Positions 1 through 9,729 of a stretch of DNA of 64,000 bases are shown here, piece after piece. The notes below the pieces were generated by a model. It did not search any database, had not been told where the DNA came from, and worked only from the letters and a program-made list of their open reading frames with translations. The stretch comes from Roseomonas gilardii subsp. gilardii. Its GTDB lineage: Bacteria > Pseudomonadota > Alphaproteobacteria > Acetobacterales > Acetobacteraceae. The stretch covers positions 186,001-250,000 of the forward strand of contig NZ_CP095554.1 of assembly GCF_023078375.1 (NCBI RefSeq), read 5' to 3'. The stretch's first letter is position 1, and every line of letters begins with the position of its first letter. The position numbers and the translations under genes were made by a program.

Positions 1-1229
1 ACCTCGGGCAGCCCCGCCGCCCCATGCCGGCGCGGCAGGTGCAGGGCGGTGTAGCGCCCCGTCTCCGCATTGGTCAGCGTTTCCAGCGAGGGCGTGGCCG
101 AGACCAGCACGCAGCCCGCCTGGGCGAAGCGCGCCCGCACCACCGCCATGTCCCGGGCGTGGTAGATCACGCCCTCCTCCTGCTTGAAGGCGGTCTCGTG
201 CTCCTCGTCCACGATGATCAGGCCCAGGTCGGGGAAGGGCAGGAACAGCGCCGAGCGCGCGCCCACCAGCACCTTCGCCTCGCCCTCGGCGACCGCGCGC
301 CAGGTGTTGCGCCGCCGCCGCCCGCCCAGTTCCGAATGCCACATCGCCGGTTCGCAGCCGAAGCGCCCCTCGAACCGCTCCAGCCATTGGGTGGAGAGCG
401 CGATCTCCGGCAGCAGCACCAGCGCCTGCCGCCCCTGCCGCAGCGTCTCCGCCACCGCGTCCAGGTAGACCTCGGTCTTGCCGGAGCCCGTCACCCCGGC
501 CAGCAGCGTCACGCCGAATTTCCGCGAATCCACCAGTTCGCGCAGCGAGGCGGCCGCCTGCTCCTGCTCCGGCATCAGGGACAGGCCGGGATGCGCCGGG
601 TCGGGCGTGGGGAAGGCCACCGGGCGCGGCATCAGCGCCGGCTCCACCAGCCCGTGATCCGCGAGCCCCCGCAGCACCGCCGCCGAGGTTCCGGCCTCAT
701 CCGCGATCTCCGCCCCGGAGCGGATCTCGCCCGGCAGCAGCACGTCCAGGATCCGCCGCCGCCCTTCCGTCAGCCGGTATCCCGGCGCCCCGTTCCGCGC
801 CGCCTCCCCCGCGGCGGAAAGCCGCCACCCCGCCTGCTGCCCCGGCGGGTCGAGCGCCGAGGGCACGCTCATCGCCATGCGCAGCACCGCGCCGGGCGGC
901 GCCATCGTATAGGCGGCCACCCAGTCCACGAATCGCCGCAGGCTGCCGGTCATCGGCGGCACGATCAGCGTGCCGAGCAGGTTCTTCAGCTTGCCTTCGG
1001 ACAGCGTCGGGTCCGGCGCCCCGTCCCAGACCACGCCGCGCAGCTCCCGCCCGCCGAAGGGCACCTCCACGAAGGTGCCGGGCGGGGGCACGGCCATGCC
1101 TTCCGGCACGCCATAGTCATAGGCGCCGTCCAGCGGCAGCGGCAGCAGCACCTTCACGCGCGGGCGCACCGGGCCGACAAGGGAACCGACACGCTTCACA
1201 TGTCCAGGCTTTCTGCGGGGGGCCGCCAT
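1..1229 (-). CDS. priA: Primosomal protein N' (PriA helicase), C-terminus cut by window edge
   Basis: PriA is the 3'-to-5' superfamily 2 helicase that reloads the replisome at stalled forks. Reading back from an ATG at 1229, the product has the N-terminal 3'-DNA-binding region (about residues 25-110), a linker, then the helicase core with Walker A GVTGSGKTEVYL and the DExH box DEEH followed by a motif III-like SATPSLET. The zinc-binding cysteines and C-terminal domain lie beyond base 1, so about 409 of the usual 700-750 residues are visible. It is divergent from the aldolase gene at 1267, leaving only 37 bp for both promoters. The start is chosen because a basic stretch and the canonical PriA N-terminus follow it. 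Confidence 0.93.
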   Translation of the reverse strand, partial: MAAPRRKPGHVKRVGSLVGPVRPRVKVLLPLPLDGAYDYGVPEGMAVPPPGTFVEVPFGGRELRGVVWDGAPDPTLSEGKLKNLLGTLIVPPMTGSLRRFVDWVAAYTMAPPGAVLRMAMSVPSALDPPGQQAGWRLSAAGEAARNGAPGYRLTEGRRRILDVLLPGEIRSGAEIADEAGTSAAVLRGLADHGLVEPALMPRPVAFPTPDPAHPGLSLMPEQEQAAASLRELVDSRKFGVTLLAGVTGSGKTEVYLDAVAETLRQGRQALVLLPEIALSTQWLERFEGRFGCEPAMWHSELGGRRRRNTWRAVAEGEAKVLVGARSALFLPFPDLGLIIVDEEHETAFKQEEGVIYHARDMAVVRARFAQAGCVLVSATPSLETLTNAETGRYTALHLPRRHGAAGLPE

Positions 1230-1266
1230 GGGCTATGCCTGCGCAACCAGAACGGGACCGTGACCC

Positions 1267-1923
1267 ATGAAATTCTTCGTCGACACCGCGGATGTTTCTG
1301 AGATCCGCTCCCTGGCCGAAACCGGCCTGCTCGACGGCGTCACCACCAACCCTTCCCTGATCGCCAAGGCCAACCGGCCGATGCGGGACATCATCGCGGA
1401 AATCTGCGACATCACCCCAGGTCCCGTCTCGGCCGAGGTCACGGCGCTGGACTATGACGGCATGATGCGGGAGGGCGAGGTCCTCCGGAAGATCGCGTCC
1501 AACGTCGTGGTCAAGCTGCCGCTCACGGAAGCCGGGCTGCGGGCCTGCAAACATATGGTGAACGACGGCGCCATGGTCAACGTGACCCTGTGCTTCTCCG
1601 CCGTGCAGGCCCTGCTCGCGGCGAAGGCGGGCGCCACCTTCGTCAGCCCCTTCATCGGCCGCCTCGACGACACCGGCCAGGACGGGATGCAGCTGATCGC
1701 CGACATCATGCAGATCTACAAGGCCTATCCGCACCTCAAGACCGAGGTCCTGGCCGCCTCGGTCCGCCACCCGGTCCACCTGCTCCAGTGCGCCAGGCTC
1801 GGCGCCCATGTCGCCACCCTGCCGCCCAACGTCATCCGCGCCCTGGTCAAGCACCCGCTGACCGACAAGGGCCTGGAAGGCTTCATGGCCGACTGGAAGA
1901 AGACCGGCCAGAGCATCCTCTGA
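1267..1923 (+). CDS. fsa: Fructose-6-phosphate aldolase / transaldolase, TalC (FSA) subfamily
   Basis: 218 residues, the length of the small decameric transaldolase/FSA subfamily. The barrel begins [10 protein letters not shown], carries TTNPSL near residue 26, and has the Schiff-base lysine in VVKLPLT (K83). The NVTLCFS and SPFIGRLDD segments are also typical. Enzymes of this group carry out aldol cleavage or transfer of the dihydroxyacetone unit of sugar phosphates in the non-oxidative pentose-phosphate pathway. TalC-type transaldolase and FSA cannot be separated reliably by eye. It is divergent from priA and convergent with the ZntB-like gene, with a hairpin between them. Confidence 0.9.
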   Translation: MKFFVDTADVSEIRSLAETGLLDGVTTNPSLIAKANRPMRDIIAEICDITPGPVSAEVTALDYDGMMREGEVLRKIASNVVVKLPLTEAGLRACKHMVNDGAMVNVTLCFSAVQALLAAKAGATFVSPFIGRLDDTGQDGMQLIADIMQIYKAYPHLKTEVLAASVRHPVHLLQCARLGAHVATLPPNVIRALVKHPLTDKGLEGFMADWKKTGQSIL

Positions 1924-1940
1924 CCGGGCATCCCTGGTCA

Positions 1941-1972
1941 CGGGCCGCGAGAGTTCCGGCTTTCGCGGCCCG
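1941..1972. terminator. Hairpin between convergent genes
   Basis: A 10-bp perfect GC stem (CGGGCCGCGA paired with TCGCGGCCCG) around a 12-nt loop lies between the stops of the aldolase gene (1923) and the ZntB-like gene (2008). There is no U-tract on either side, so it is at best a weak bidirectional terminator or a transcript-end stabilising hairpin. Confidence 0.5.
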
Positions 1973-2007
1973 GTATCGCGCGGGGTCGGCAGGGCGGCCG
2001 CCCTGCC

Positions 2008-2946
2008 TCAGATGATCCGCCGCAGCCTGAGCAGCAGCAGCGTCACCACCACCGAGCCGAGCATCAGCCCCCCGGCCCAGAGTGTGCCGCCCTCCGGCTC
2101 GGCCCAGGCCATGCCGCCGGTGTTCATCCCGAAGAACCCCGCCACCAGGCTTGGCGGCAGCAGCACGGCGGTGATCACCGACAGGGTGTTGACGTTGCGG
2201 TTGGTCTCCGTCGCCTGCCGCGCCGACAGCTCGTCCTGCAAGGCCCGCCCATGCTCCTGCAGCGCCCGCAGGTCGTCCAGCGCCGAGAGAATGCGGCGCC
2301 GCGCCACCTCGTGGCTCTGCGCCAGCACCCAGCCCGGAAGCTCTTCATCCTCCTCGCGCAGCAGCCGCACCACCGGCGCGACCAGCCGCACCAGCCGCGT
2401 CGCATCGCGCCGCGCCACACCCAGCCGCCGCCCGCTCTCGTCCAGCCTCCGCTTCGGCGTGTCGGACAGCAGGTCGTCCTCGATCCGCCTTGCCTCGCCA
2501 TCGAGCACCGCGGCCCGCTGCGCCACCCCCGCCGCGAAATGCGCCAGCACAAGATCCACCAGCGCCGCCGGGCTCCCCGGTGCGTGCCCGTCACGGGCCG
2601 CCTGCCAGGCGTGGTACAGCCCGTCCACCGAGCTCCGCCGCCCGGTGACGATCCGGTCCTCCCGCATGGCGAATCGCCAGTACGCCGCCTCCTGGGATTC
2701 GAGCCCGGCCTGATGCGGAAAGTCCGGCAGGATCCCCATCACCATCCCGGCGCGCGACTGCAGGCGCGGCGTCTCGTCCTTGTCGCGCATCAGGGCGAGG
2801 ACATCCTCCTCCCATCCTTCCGCCTGGATCGCGGGAAAGGCCGCGGGCGTCACCAGGTCGTAGTGGGTCCAGCGCCATCCGGGCATGTCCAGAGCCCAGA
2901 CACGGCCATGGGTCCGGCCGCCCTCCTCCTGAAGCGGCGGGATCAT
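2008..2946 (-). CDS. zntB: ZntB/CorA-family divalent metal transporter
   Basis: About 312 residues. The long N-terminal cytoplasmic domain is charged and alpha-helical. Two C-terminal membrane helices follow, and the first ends in the family signature GMNTGGMAW; the GMNTGG form is typical of ZntB rather than Mg-specific CorA. ZntB moves Zn2+ (or Cd2+) across the inner membrane as a pentamer. The ATG at 2946 is preferred over an in-frame ATG at 2976 because ZntB proteins begin close to the strand that follows. Metal specificity is inferred from the motif only. Confidence 0.85.
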   Translation of the reverse strand: MIPPLQEEGGRTHGRVWALDMPGWRWTHYDLVTPAAFPAIQAEGWEEDVLALMRDKDETPRLQSRAGMVMGILPDFPHQAGLESQEAAYWRFAMREDRIVTGRRSSVDGLYHAWQAARDGHAPGSPAALVDLVLAHFAAGVAQRAAVLDGEARRIEDDLLSDTPKRRLDESGRRLGVARRDATRLVRLVAPVVRLLREEDEELPGWVLAQSHEVARRRILSALDDLRALQEHGRALQDELSARQATETNRNVNTLSVITAVLLPPSLVAGFFGMNTGGMAWAEPEGGTLWAGGLMLGSVVVTLLLLRLRRII

Positions 2947-3119
2947 GCGGGCCGGCGGCACGCGCCCGGGCGGCACGCGGAATCCAGGGATGTCATGCGG
3001 CCCGCACTACGCCCGGCACCGCCGCGCGGCGAGTGTCCGTTCCATGACAGGAGCCAGCCCCGGTGCCGCGCCATTCCCGCCATGGCGGGCCCGGCATCCG
3101 CCTTGCTAGGCTTCCGGCC

Positions 3120-4502
3120 ATGCCGGCCCATATCGCCTTCCACCTGAACGACGAGCCGCGGCACCTGCCGCCGGAACTCTCGCCCACCACCACCCTGCTC
3201 GACTGGCTGCGCGGCCCCGCCGCCCTGACCGGCACGAAGGAAGGCTGCGCCGAGGGCGATTGCGGCGCCTGCACCGTGGTGCTGGAGGAAGCGGACGGCG
3301 CCCGCGTGGCGGTGAATTCCTGCCTCCTCACCCTGGGCCAGATCCATGGCCGCCGCCTGCGCACCGTGGAGGGGCTGCGCGCCCCCGACGGCACCGCCCA
3401 TCCCGTGCCGCAGACCCTGGCCGCCTGCAACGGCACGCAATGCGGCTTCTGCACCCCCGGCATCGTCATGTCCGCCTGGGCGCACCAGACCGAGGGCGGC
3501 GACCCGCACGAGGCCCTGGCCGGCAATCTCTGCCGCTGCACCGGCTACCGCCCCATCCTGGAAGCCTTCGCCCGCCTTCCGGCCGAACCCGCCGCGCCCC
3601 CGCCCCCGGCGCCCCTGCCGCCCGCCCCGCTCCTGCAAAGCGGAAGCCAGCGCTTCCACCGCCCCTCCAGCCTCGCGGAGCTCACCGCCCTCCGCGCCGC
3701 CCATCCCGGCGCCTGGCTGCTCGCCGGCGGCACCGATCTCGGCCTGCGCATCTCCGAGCACCGGGAGGTACCGGAGGCGGTGATCTGCCCCCTCGATGTC
3801 CCCGAACTCGCCATCGCGGAGGTCACGCCCGAGGGGATGCGCATCGGCGCGGCCCTCCCCTACCGCCGCCTTCTCGCCCTCTGCGCCACGGAACCCGGCT
3901 ACGCCCCCTTCGCCAGCCTGCTCCGCCGCCTCGGCTCCCGCCAGATCCGCGGCATGGGCACGCTCGGCGGCAATCTCGGCACCGCCTCCCCCATCGGCGA
4001 CGCCCTGCCCCCGCTGCTCGCCCTCGGCGCCACCCTTCGCCTCGCCAGCCCGGAAGGCGAGCGCGAGATGCCGGTGGAGGACTTCCTCACCGGCTATCGC
4101 CGCAACGCCCTGAAACCCACGGGCGAGGTCATCCGCGACATCTTTCTCCCCCGCCCGCCGGATGGCGCCCTGCTGGCCTGCGAGAAGCTGTCCCGCCGCC
4201 ACGACCAGGACATCACCGCCGTCGGCCTCAGCGTCCTGCTCACCCGCGACGGCGATCGCATCGGCCACGCCCGCATCGCCCATGGCGGCCTCGGCCCCAA
4301 AGCGGCCCGCGCCCCCGGCGCCGAGGCTGCCCTCACGGGTGCCCCCTTCGCGGAGGCCAGCTTCGCCACCGCCGCCGAGGCCCTGATGGCCGAGATCGCC
4401 CCGCTCGACGACCTCCGCGCCAGCGCCGCCTACCGCAAGCGCGCCGCCGGCAACCTTCTCCGCCGCCTCTGGCACCGCTGGTCCGGGCAGGAAGCCGCCT
4501 GA
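3120..4502 (+). CDS. xdhA: Xanthine dehydrogenase small subunit (2Fe-2S and FAD domains)
   Basis: 460 residues. The N-terminal ferredoxin-like domain has plant-type cluster cysteines C43, C48, C51 and C68. The second [2Fe-2S] domain has CGFCTPG and CRCTGYRPI motifs. An FAD-binding domain follows (AGGTDLGLRISEH, then GMGTLGGNLGTASPIGD) with the CO-dehydrogenase flavoprotein C-terminal domain. It passes electrons from the molybdenum subunit to NAD+ in purine catabolism (hypoxanthine to xanthine to urate). The stop overlaps the xdhB start as ATGA, indicating translational coupling. The xdhC maturation gene that often follows is not next in line. Confidence 0.95.
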   Translation: MPAHIAFHLNDEPRHLPPELSPTTTLLDWLRGPAALTGTKEGCAEGDCGACTVVLEEADGARVAVNSCLLTLGQIHGRRLRTVEGLRAPDGTAHPVPQTLAACNGTQCGFCTPGIVMSAWAHQTEGGDPHEALAGNLCRCTGYRPILEAFARLPAEPAAPPPPAPLPPAPLLQSGSQRFHRPSSLAELTALRAAHPGAWLLAGGTDLGLRISEHREVPEAVICPLDVPELAIAEVTPEGMRIGAALPYRRLLALCATEPGYAPFASLLRRLGSRQIRGMGTLGGNLGTASPIGDALPPLLALGATLRLASPEGEREMPVEDFLTGYRRNALKPTGEVIRDIFLPRPPDGALLACEKLSRRHDQDITAVGLSVLLTRDGDRIGHARIAHGGLGPKAARAPGAEAALTGAPFAEASFATAAEALMAEIAPLDDLRASAAYRKRAAGNLLRRLWHRWSGQEAA

Positions 4503-6792
4503 TGGACACGAACCCGCCCACCAACCTCACCCGCACCGCCGGCGCCCCCGTCCCGCATGACAGCGCCCTCGCCCACTGCACCGGCCAGGCCCGCTTCGCC
4601 GACGACATCCCGGACCTCCCCGGCACCCTCCACGCCGCGCTGATCCTGTCCGACACCGCCCATGCCCGCCTGCTCGGCCTCCACACGGAGGAAGCCCGCG
4701 CGCATCTCGGCGTCGTCGCTGTCATCACCCCCGCCGACATCCCCGGCGCCAACGACATCTCCCCCGCCCACAAGCCGGGCGAGCAACTTTTCGCGGAAAC
4801 CGAGATCCTCCACTGGGGCCAGCCGCTGGGCATGGTCGTCGCCACCACCCGCGACGCCGCCATCGCCGCCGCCAAGGCGGTCGCCGCCGAGGTGGAGAAA
4901 CTGCCCCCCGTCCTTTCCATCGAGGACGCGCTGGAGGCGGGTGACCTCCTCCTCCCCCTATGGTCATGACCACGGGCGATGTGGCGCAGGCCCTCGCCAC
5001 CGCCCCCCGCACCCTCTCCGGCGAGTTCCGCTGCGGCGGGCAGGAGCATTTCTACCTCGAAGGCCAGATCTGCCTCGCCATCCCCGGGGAGGATGGCGAC
5101 CTCACCCTCCATTCCTCCACCCAGCACCCGACCGAGGTGCAGCACATCGCCGCCCGTATCCTCGGCTGCGACTACAACCGCATCACCGTCCAGACCCGCC
5201 GCATGGGCGGTGGCTTCGGCGGCAAGGAAAGCAACGCCTCCTGGGTCGGCGCCGCCGCGGCGCTGGCCGCCCACCGCACCGGCCGCCCGGTCAAGCTCCG
5301 CCTGTCCCGCAAGGCCGACATGGCCGCCACCGGCAAGCGGCACCCCTTCCTCTATCGTTGGACGGCCGGCTTCGACGACACGGGCCGCCTGCTCGCCCTC
5401 GACGCCTTCATGGTCGCCGATGGCGGCCACACCCTCGACCTCTCGACCGGCGTCATCTTCCGCGCCGTCACCCACGCCCTCAACGCCCTCGACGTGCCGC
5501 ACACCCGCATCGACGGCCGCGTCGTCCGCACCAACACCGTCAGCAACACCGCCTTCCGCGGCTTCGGCGGCCCCCAGGGCGTGCTGCTGACGGAGGATGT
5601 CGTCCGCCATGTCGCCCGGGCCCTGGGCTCCACCCCCGAGGCCGTCCGCGCCCGCAACTTCGCCGGTGGCGAGAACAACGACAAAACCCCCTACGGCCAG
5701 ACCCTGGAGGGCGACCTCATCCGCCGCGTCTGGGCCGAGACCCAGGCCCTCTCCGGCTGGGACGCCCGCCGCGCCGCCGTGGACGCCTTCAACGCCGCCC
5801 ACCCCTACAAGCGGCGCGGCCTCGGCTCCTTCGTCCTCGCCTTCGGCATCTCCTTCGGCGTCCAGAGCATGAACCAGGCCGGTGCCCTGGTGCATGTCTA
5901 TGCCGATGGCTCCATCCGCCTGAACCATGGCGGCACCGAGATGGGCCAGGGCCTCTTCATCAAGGTCGCCCAGATCGTCGCCGAGACCTTCGGCGTCCCC
6001 CTGTCCCGCGTCCGCATCACCGCCACCAGCACGGCGGAGGTTCCCAACACCTCCCCCACCGCCGCCAGCACCGGCACCGACCTCAACGGCTGGGCCGCCC
6101 AGATCGCCGCCACCGCCATCCGCGCCCGGATGATCGAGGCCGCCGCCGAGCACTGGTCCGTGGACCCCGCCGAGATCACCCTGGCCGATGACGAGGCCCG
6201 CGCCGGCAACCACCGCCTCGGCTTCGGCGAACTCGCCCGCCTCTGCCACGCGAAACGCGTCTCCCTCTCCGCCGCCGGCCACTACAAGACCCCCGGCCTG
6301 AGCTGGGACCCCGTCGCCATGCGCGGCGAGCCCTTCTTCTACTTCTCCTATGGCGCCTCGGTCGCGGAGGTGGAGGTGGACACCCTGACCGGCGAGCACC
6401 GCTGCACCGGCGCCTGGCTGGTCCAGGACTGCGGCCGCTCCCTCAACCCCGCCGTGGACCTCGGCCAGATCGAGGGCGCCTTCGTCCAGGGCCTGGGCTG
6501 GCTCACCTGCGAGGAACTCTGGTGGGACGCGCAGGGCCGCCTCCGCACCCTAGGCCCCTCCACCTACAAGATCCCCGGCTCCCGCGACGTGCCGGAGGTC
6601 TTCGAGGTGCGGCTGCTGGCGGATGCCCCCGCCCGGGCGGACACCATCTTCCGCTCCAAGGCCGTGGGGGAGCCGCCGCTGATGCTGGCGACGGCGGTGT
6701 GGAACGCGCTGGCCGATGCGGCGGGGGTGGAGCGGCTGGATGCGCCGGTGACGCCGGAGCGGATGCTGGAGGCGTTCGAGGGTGGGGGTTAG
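4502..6792 (+). CDS. xdhB: Xanthine dehydrogenase molybdenum-binding subunit, frameshifted as sequenced
   Basis: The molybdopterin subunit of xanthine dehydrogenase. The first part (from 4502) runs in frame to a stop at 4967-4969; the rest continues in another frame from about 4960 to 6792. The break falls on a C5 run at 4954-4958. Adding one C restores an uninterrupted 763-residue protein, the normal length, with the junction reading through LLLPP into MVMTTGDVAQAL. Typical motifs include GQEHFYLEGQ, RRMGGGFGGKE, AFRGFGGPQG and GTEMGQGL. Conservation on both sides of the break is full-strength, so this is either a very recent mutation or a homopolymer miscall. Confidence 0.92.
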
Positions 6793-6814
6793 GTGGCGTG
6801 GCTTGCGGTTGGCT

Positions 6815-6844
6815 CTGGGGGAAAGGCCCCGCCTTTGCCCCCAG
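6815..6844 (+). terminator. GC hairpin after xdhB, related to dispersed repeats
   Basis: A near-perfect stem CTGGGGGAAAGGC / GCCTTTGCCCCCAG follows the xdhB stop by about 20 bp. The same hairpin design (GGGGGAAAGGC...GCCTTGCCCCC) closes the larger intergenic repeat at 16446-16757, so it may be a minimal member of that repeat family used as a transcript end. There is no U-tract. Confidence 0.5.
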
Positions 6845-6956
6845 CCCCCCTTATCTGCCGCATCGTTAAGAATGTTATTCTTCTAGATTAACAAATGAAA
6901 AGGTAATATCAGAATAAAATCACCCGCAGCAGTGGCCACAAGATTAAATTGCCCAT

Positions 6957-7805
6957 TTAAATTTCGGAACGCTGTGGGTTGCGACGCTCACGCGCCTGTC
7001 TTACCAATTGATCGAAACATGCACGGACAGAGCCATCCTCGTCATCACCATATTTTCGTTCCAAACTCCGGATGGTGAAATGCACCCTAGCCATCTCTTG
7101 ATAGTAGTCCATAAAAATATAATTCAGCCCCCCGCCAGCAATACTTCCAGCTATCGGCACCGCCTGCGCAAGCGCCTTTTCTGATAAAGGCACAACCAAT
7201 CTAGCAGCAATACGTTTGATGATTATTTCAATAGCCGTATGCGCAAGCACAGCGCGCGTGGACCAGTAACCAACTTCGATTTCATCATCTTCTTCGCCAG
7301 GCCCCCCGAACGCCAGCACCTCCAAACAAGCTCGTTTACCATCATCCGAACTAATATCTTCTCCATGCGCTCGTGCTATTTCGGCAACCGACCGCATAAT
7401 CATCAAGGTAGAAGCCGGAATATCGATAGCCATTCCAGGAGCGCCAAAAAAACCACCTGCGGCCCCTGTGATCGAAGCAATAGCTTTGTTGAACCACGAC
7501 CAAGGCTCTCTTTCACCTTGAGGGTCGAGGCCCAACGTCGCAATATCATGCCCTTTCCACAGTGCTTCTTCTGCAAGCCCTTGAATTTGGTCTCGCCAAC
7601 CTTCACCCAAGATCTTGTCGCCAAAGCCTGCAGCTGCGCCTCCAATCTGTTCTACAACTCCCCCCAATAAGCTAGTAATCCTCACCACTAGTCCACGCTG
7701 ATCAATGAGTATACACGCAGCCGACCATAATTTTTCCCGATCTTCAGGCGACAGAATAGCACATGAATTTCCCTTATAATTTGGGTATTTGGCAGGATAT
7801 GACAT
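6957..7805 (-). CDS. EcsC family protein
   Basis: 282 residues resembling the EcsC family (named after Bacillus EcsC; molecular role poorly known). The conserved core is about residues 90-170: a FNKAIAS helix, a glycine-rich ITGAAGGFFGAPG, IPASTLMIMRSVAEIARAHGED, then LEVLAFGG. A second Gly/Ala-rich helix (VPIAGSIAGGGLNYIFMDYY) sits near residue 220. The gene and its flanks are much richer in A+T than everything around them and use codons such as ATA, AGA and TTA that neighbours avoid, so it was probably acquired by transfer. It is alone in its patch, with no mobility gene beside it. Confidence 0.8.
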   Translation of the reverse strand: MSYPAKYPNYKGNSCAILSPEDREKLWSAACILIDQRGLVVRITSLLGGVVEQIGGAAAGFGDKILGEGWRDQIQGLAEEALWKGHDIATLGLDPQGEREPWSWFNKAIASITGAAGGFFGAPGMAIDIPASTLMIMRSVAEIARAHGEDISSDDGKRACLEVLAFGGPGEEDDEIEVGYWSTRAVLAHTAIEIIIKRIAARLVVPLSEKALAQAVPIAGSIAGGGLNYIFMDYYQEMARVHFTIRSLERKYGDDEDGSVRACFDQLVRQARERRNPQRSEI

Positions 7806-8126
7806 CTAACATCTCATCATTAAATTCCACATAAAAGCACGGCTTTATTTCAACCTCAAGTGGTGCAGTTAATAAAAACACAACCTATCTAGCATGTTAG
7901 GCTTTGGGTAGAAGTTTTGATTGAATCTTCCAAGTCATAGGGTGATCAGAGAAAAATATTGCGCTCTCAAAGTAAATATCAAAAGAGGAGACAAGCGCGA
8001 GAAAATTCACTTCTATGAGCGACAGAAAATTATTCTCGCCCTCCTTGGTTACCAATTTTGTCTCTTGTTCTTCTTTTTCTATGTTTTCTAAATCTTACAA
8101 TTTTATATTTTGACACCACTTAAATC
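7806..8126. other. AT-rich intergenic stretch with a possible gene remnant
   Basis: This low-GC segment separates the EcsC-like gene from the LysR gene and should contain the EcsC promoter. On the minus strand, 8094 to 7897 is an open frame of about 65 codons ending in TAA, with sense-like content (FLSLIEVNFLALVSSFDIYF) but no ATG. It could be the tail of a lost gene or chance in AT-rich DNA. Nothing else is recognisable. Confidence 0.3.
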
Positions 8127-9023
8127 CTAATCCAGCGCCCCCGCCAGCCACGTCACGAATTCCCGCCCTGCCCCCGTCTCCACGCTGTCGGAGAACGGAA
8201 CCGCCCCCCACCGCTCCGGCAGGGCCGTGAAGCCGCAGGGCGCCACCAGCCGCCCGGCCGCCACATCCTCCGCCACCAGCCGCTGCTCGGCCACGGCCAC
8301 GCCCAGCCCGGCCAGCGCCGCCCCGATGCACAGATGTGTGTGAGGAAACCGCAGCTCCCCCTCCCAGGCGGCAACGCACCCGGATTCCGCTGCCCACCCG
8401 TCCCAGGCCCGGTCCGTGTATTCATGCGCGATCCGCACCGGCATCCGCAGCCGCCCCGCCTCCATCCGCACCGGATAGAAGGGCGCGCAGACCGGCCCCA
8501 CCGCCACCGGCCCGAACAGGATCGCCCGTGCCTGCTCGGCCGGCGGATAGGAGCCCCGGTCCCAGGCGATCACCAGCTCCGCCCCCTCGAACCGCACCTC
8601 CCGCGCCGTGGTCATGGAAAGCCGCAGCCGCACCCCCGGATGCCGCTGCTGGAAATCCGCCAGGCGCGGCACCAGCCAGCGCATGGCGAAGCTGGCGCTG
8701 CATGCGACATGCAGGACGGGCCCGCGCGCCTCGTCCAGCAGCCGCCCCCAGCCTTCCTCCAGCCCGTCCAGCGCCCCGGCCACCACGCGCAGCAGCGCCT
8801 CGCCGCGCGCGTTCAGCCGCAGCCCCGTCCCCGCCTTGTCGAACAGCGCGAAGCCCGCCGCCTCCTGCAGGCTGCGGATCTGCCGGCTCACCGCTCCATG
8901 CGTGCGCCCCAGCTCCGCCGCGGCCCGCGTGACGGAGCCCAGCCGGGCCGTGGCCTCGAAGGCCCGCAGCGTGGACAAAGGCGGCAGACGGCGCAGGACC
9001 GGGCCTCCGTGAGCTTTCCGCAC
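8127..9023 (-). CDS. LysR family transcriptional regulator (GcvA-like)
   Basis: 298 residues from a GTG at 9023. The N-terminal winged helix-turn-helix reads LPPLSTLRAFEATARLGSVT then AAAELGRTHGAVSRQIRSLQ, the GcvA-type signature. The effector-binding domain begins near residue 95 (FAMRWLVPRLADFQQRHPG). The next upstream ATG would add a long non-homologous extension, so the GTG is preferred. It is divergent from the PPOX flavoprotein gene at 9105, with 81 bp between, a layout in which LysR proteins usually control both genes. The effector is unknown. Confidence 0.88.
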   Translation of the reverse strand: MRKAHGGPVLRRLPPLSTLRAFEATARLGSVTRAAAELGRTHGAVSRQIRSLQEAAGFALFDKAGTGLRLNARGEALLRVVAGALDGLEEGWGRLLDEARGPVLHVACSASFAMRWLVPRLADFQQRHPGVRLRLSMTTAREVRFEGAELVIAWDRGSYPPAEQARAILFGPVAVGPVCAPFYPVRMEAGRLRMPVRIAHEYTDRAWDGWAAESGCVAAWEGELRFPHTHLCIGAALAGLGVAVAEQRLVAEDVAAGRLVAPCGFTALPERWGAVPFSDSVETGAGREFVTWLAGALD

Positions 9024-9104
9024 AGATCGGCGAGAAGAATTCGATAGGCCCCCGCCCTCCCCTCGTCTAGCAACACCCTGTCCTGGGAGACGGAGCGGAT
9101 CGCC

Positions 9105-9725
9105 ATGGCCACCATCGCCACGATCGAGGAACTGGAACGGATCTACGGCGAATTCGGCGCCGTCGGAGAGGCCTCGACCGCCAAGGTCGCCGACCACATC
9201 ACCCCGCAATACCGCCGCTTCATCGAGGCCGCGCCCTTCCTCGCCTTGGCCACCTCCGGGCCGGAGGGGCTGGACTGCTCCCCGCGTGGCGATGTGAAGG
9301 GCTTCGTCCGCATCGCCGATCCCGGCACGCTCCTGCTGCCCGACCGCCGCGGCAACAACCGCATCGACAGCCTGCGCAACGTCGTGCGCGACCCGCGCGT
9401 CGGGCTGATGTTCCTGATCCCCGGCATCGGCAACGCCATGCGCGTGAACGGCCGCGCCACCATCGATGACGACCCCGCTTTGCTCGAATCCTTCGCCGTG
9501 GAGGGCAAGGCGCCGAGGACGGTGATGGTGATCCGGGTGACGGAGGTCTATTTCCAGTGCGCCCGCGCGATCATCCGCTCCGGCCTCTGGCGCCAGGACA
9601 GCCAGGTCGATCCGAAGACCCTGCCCACCCCCGGCCAGATCCTGGCGGAGATGAGCCAGGGCCGGGTGGGCGGTGAGACCTACGACAGCAGTTGGGCCGA
9701 GCGCGCGCGCCAGACCATGTGGTGA
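9105..9725 (+). CDS. Pyridoxamine 5'-phosphate oxidase-family FMN protein
   Basis: 206 residues of split-barrel PPOX fold: FLALATSGPEGLDCSPRGD, then LLLPDRRGNNRIDSLRNVV and VGLMFLIPG, giving the FMN-phosphate site, and a VEGKAPRTVMVIRVTEVYF strand. This matches the MSMEG_1061-type FMN-dependent PPOX group. The substrate is not known for the group and cannot be read from the sequence. Probably controlled by the divergent LysR gene. Confidence 0.85.
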   Translation: MATIATIEELERIYGEFGAVGEASTAKVADHITPQYRRFIEAAPFLALATSGPEGLDCSPRGDVKGFVRIADPGTLLLPDRRGNNRIDSLRNVVRDPRVGLMFLIPGIGNAMRVNGRATIDDDPALLESFAVEGKAPRTVMVIRVTEVYFQCARAIIRSGLWRQDSQVDPKTLPTPGQILAEMSQGRVGGETYDSSWAERARQTMW

Positions 9726-9729
9726 CGCC

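Noticed and set aside
24-1301. A 425-codon open frame on the + strand over priA, and similar large antisense frames over other genes (for example 2943-4475, 4333-6399, 32284-33651)
   Set aside because: They show no family motifs, are rich in R, H, G, A and P, and lie exactly opposite strongly conserved genes. They are a product of high GC.
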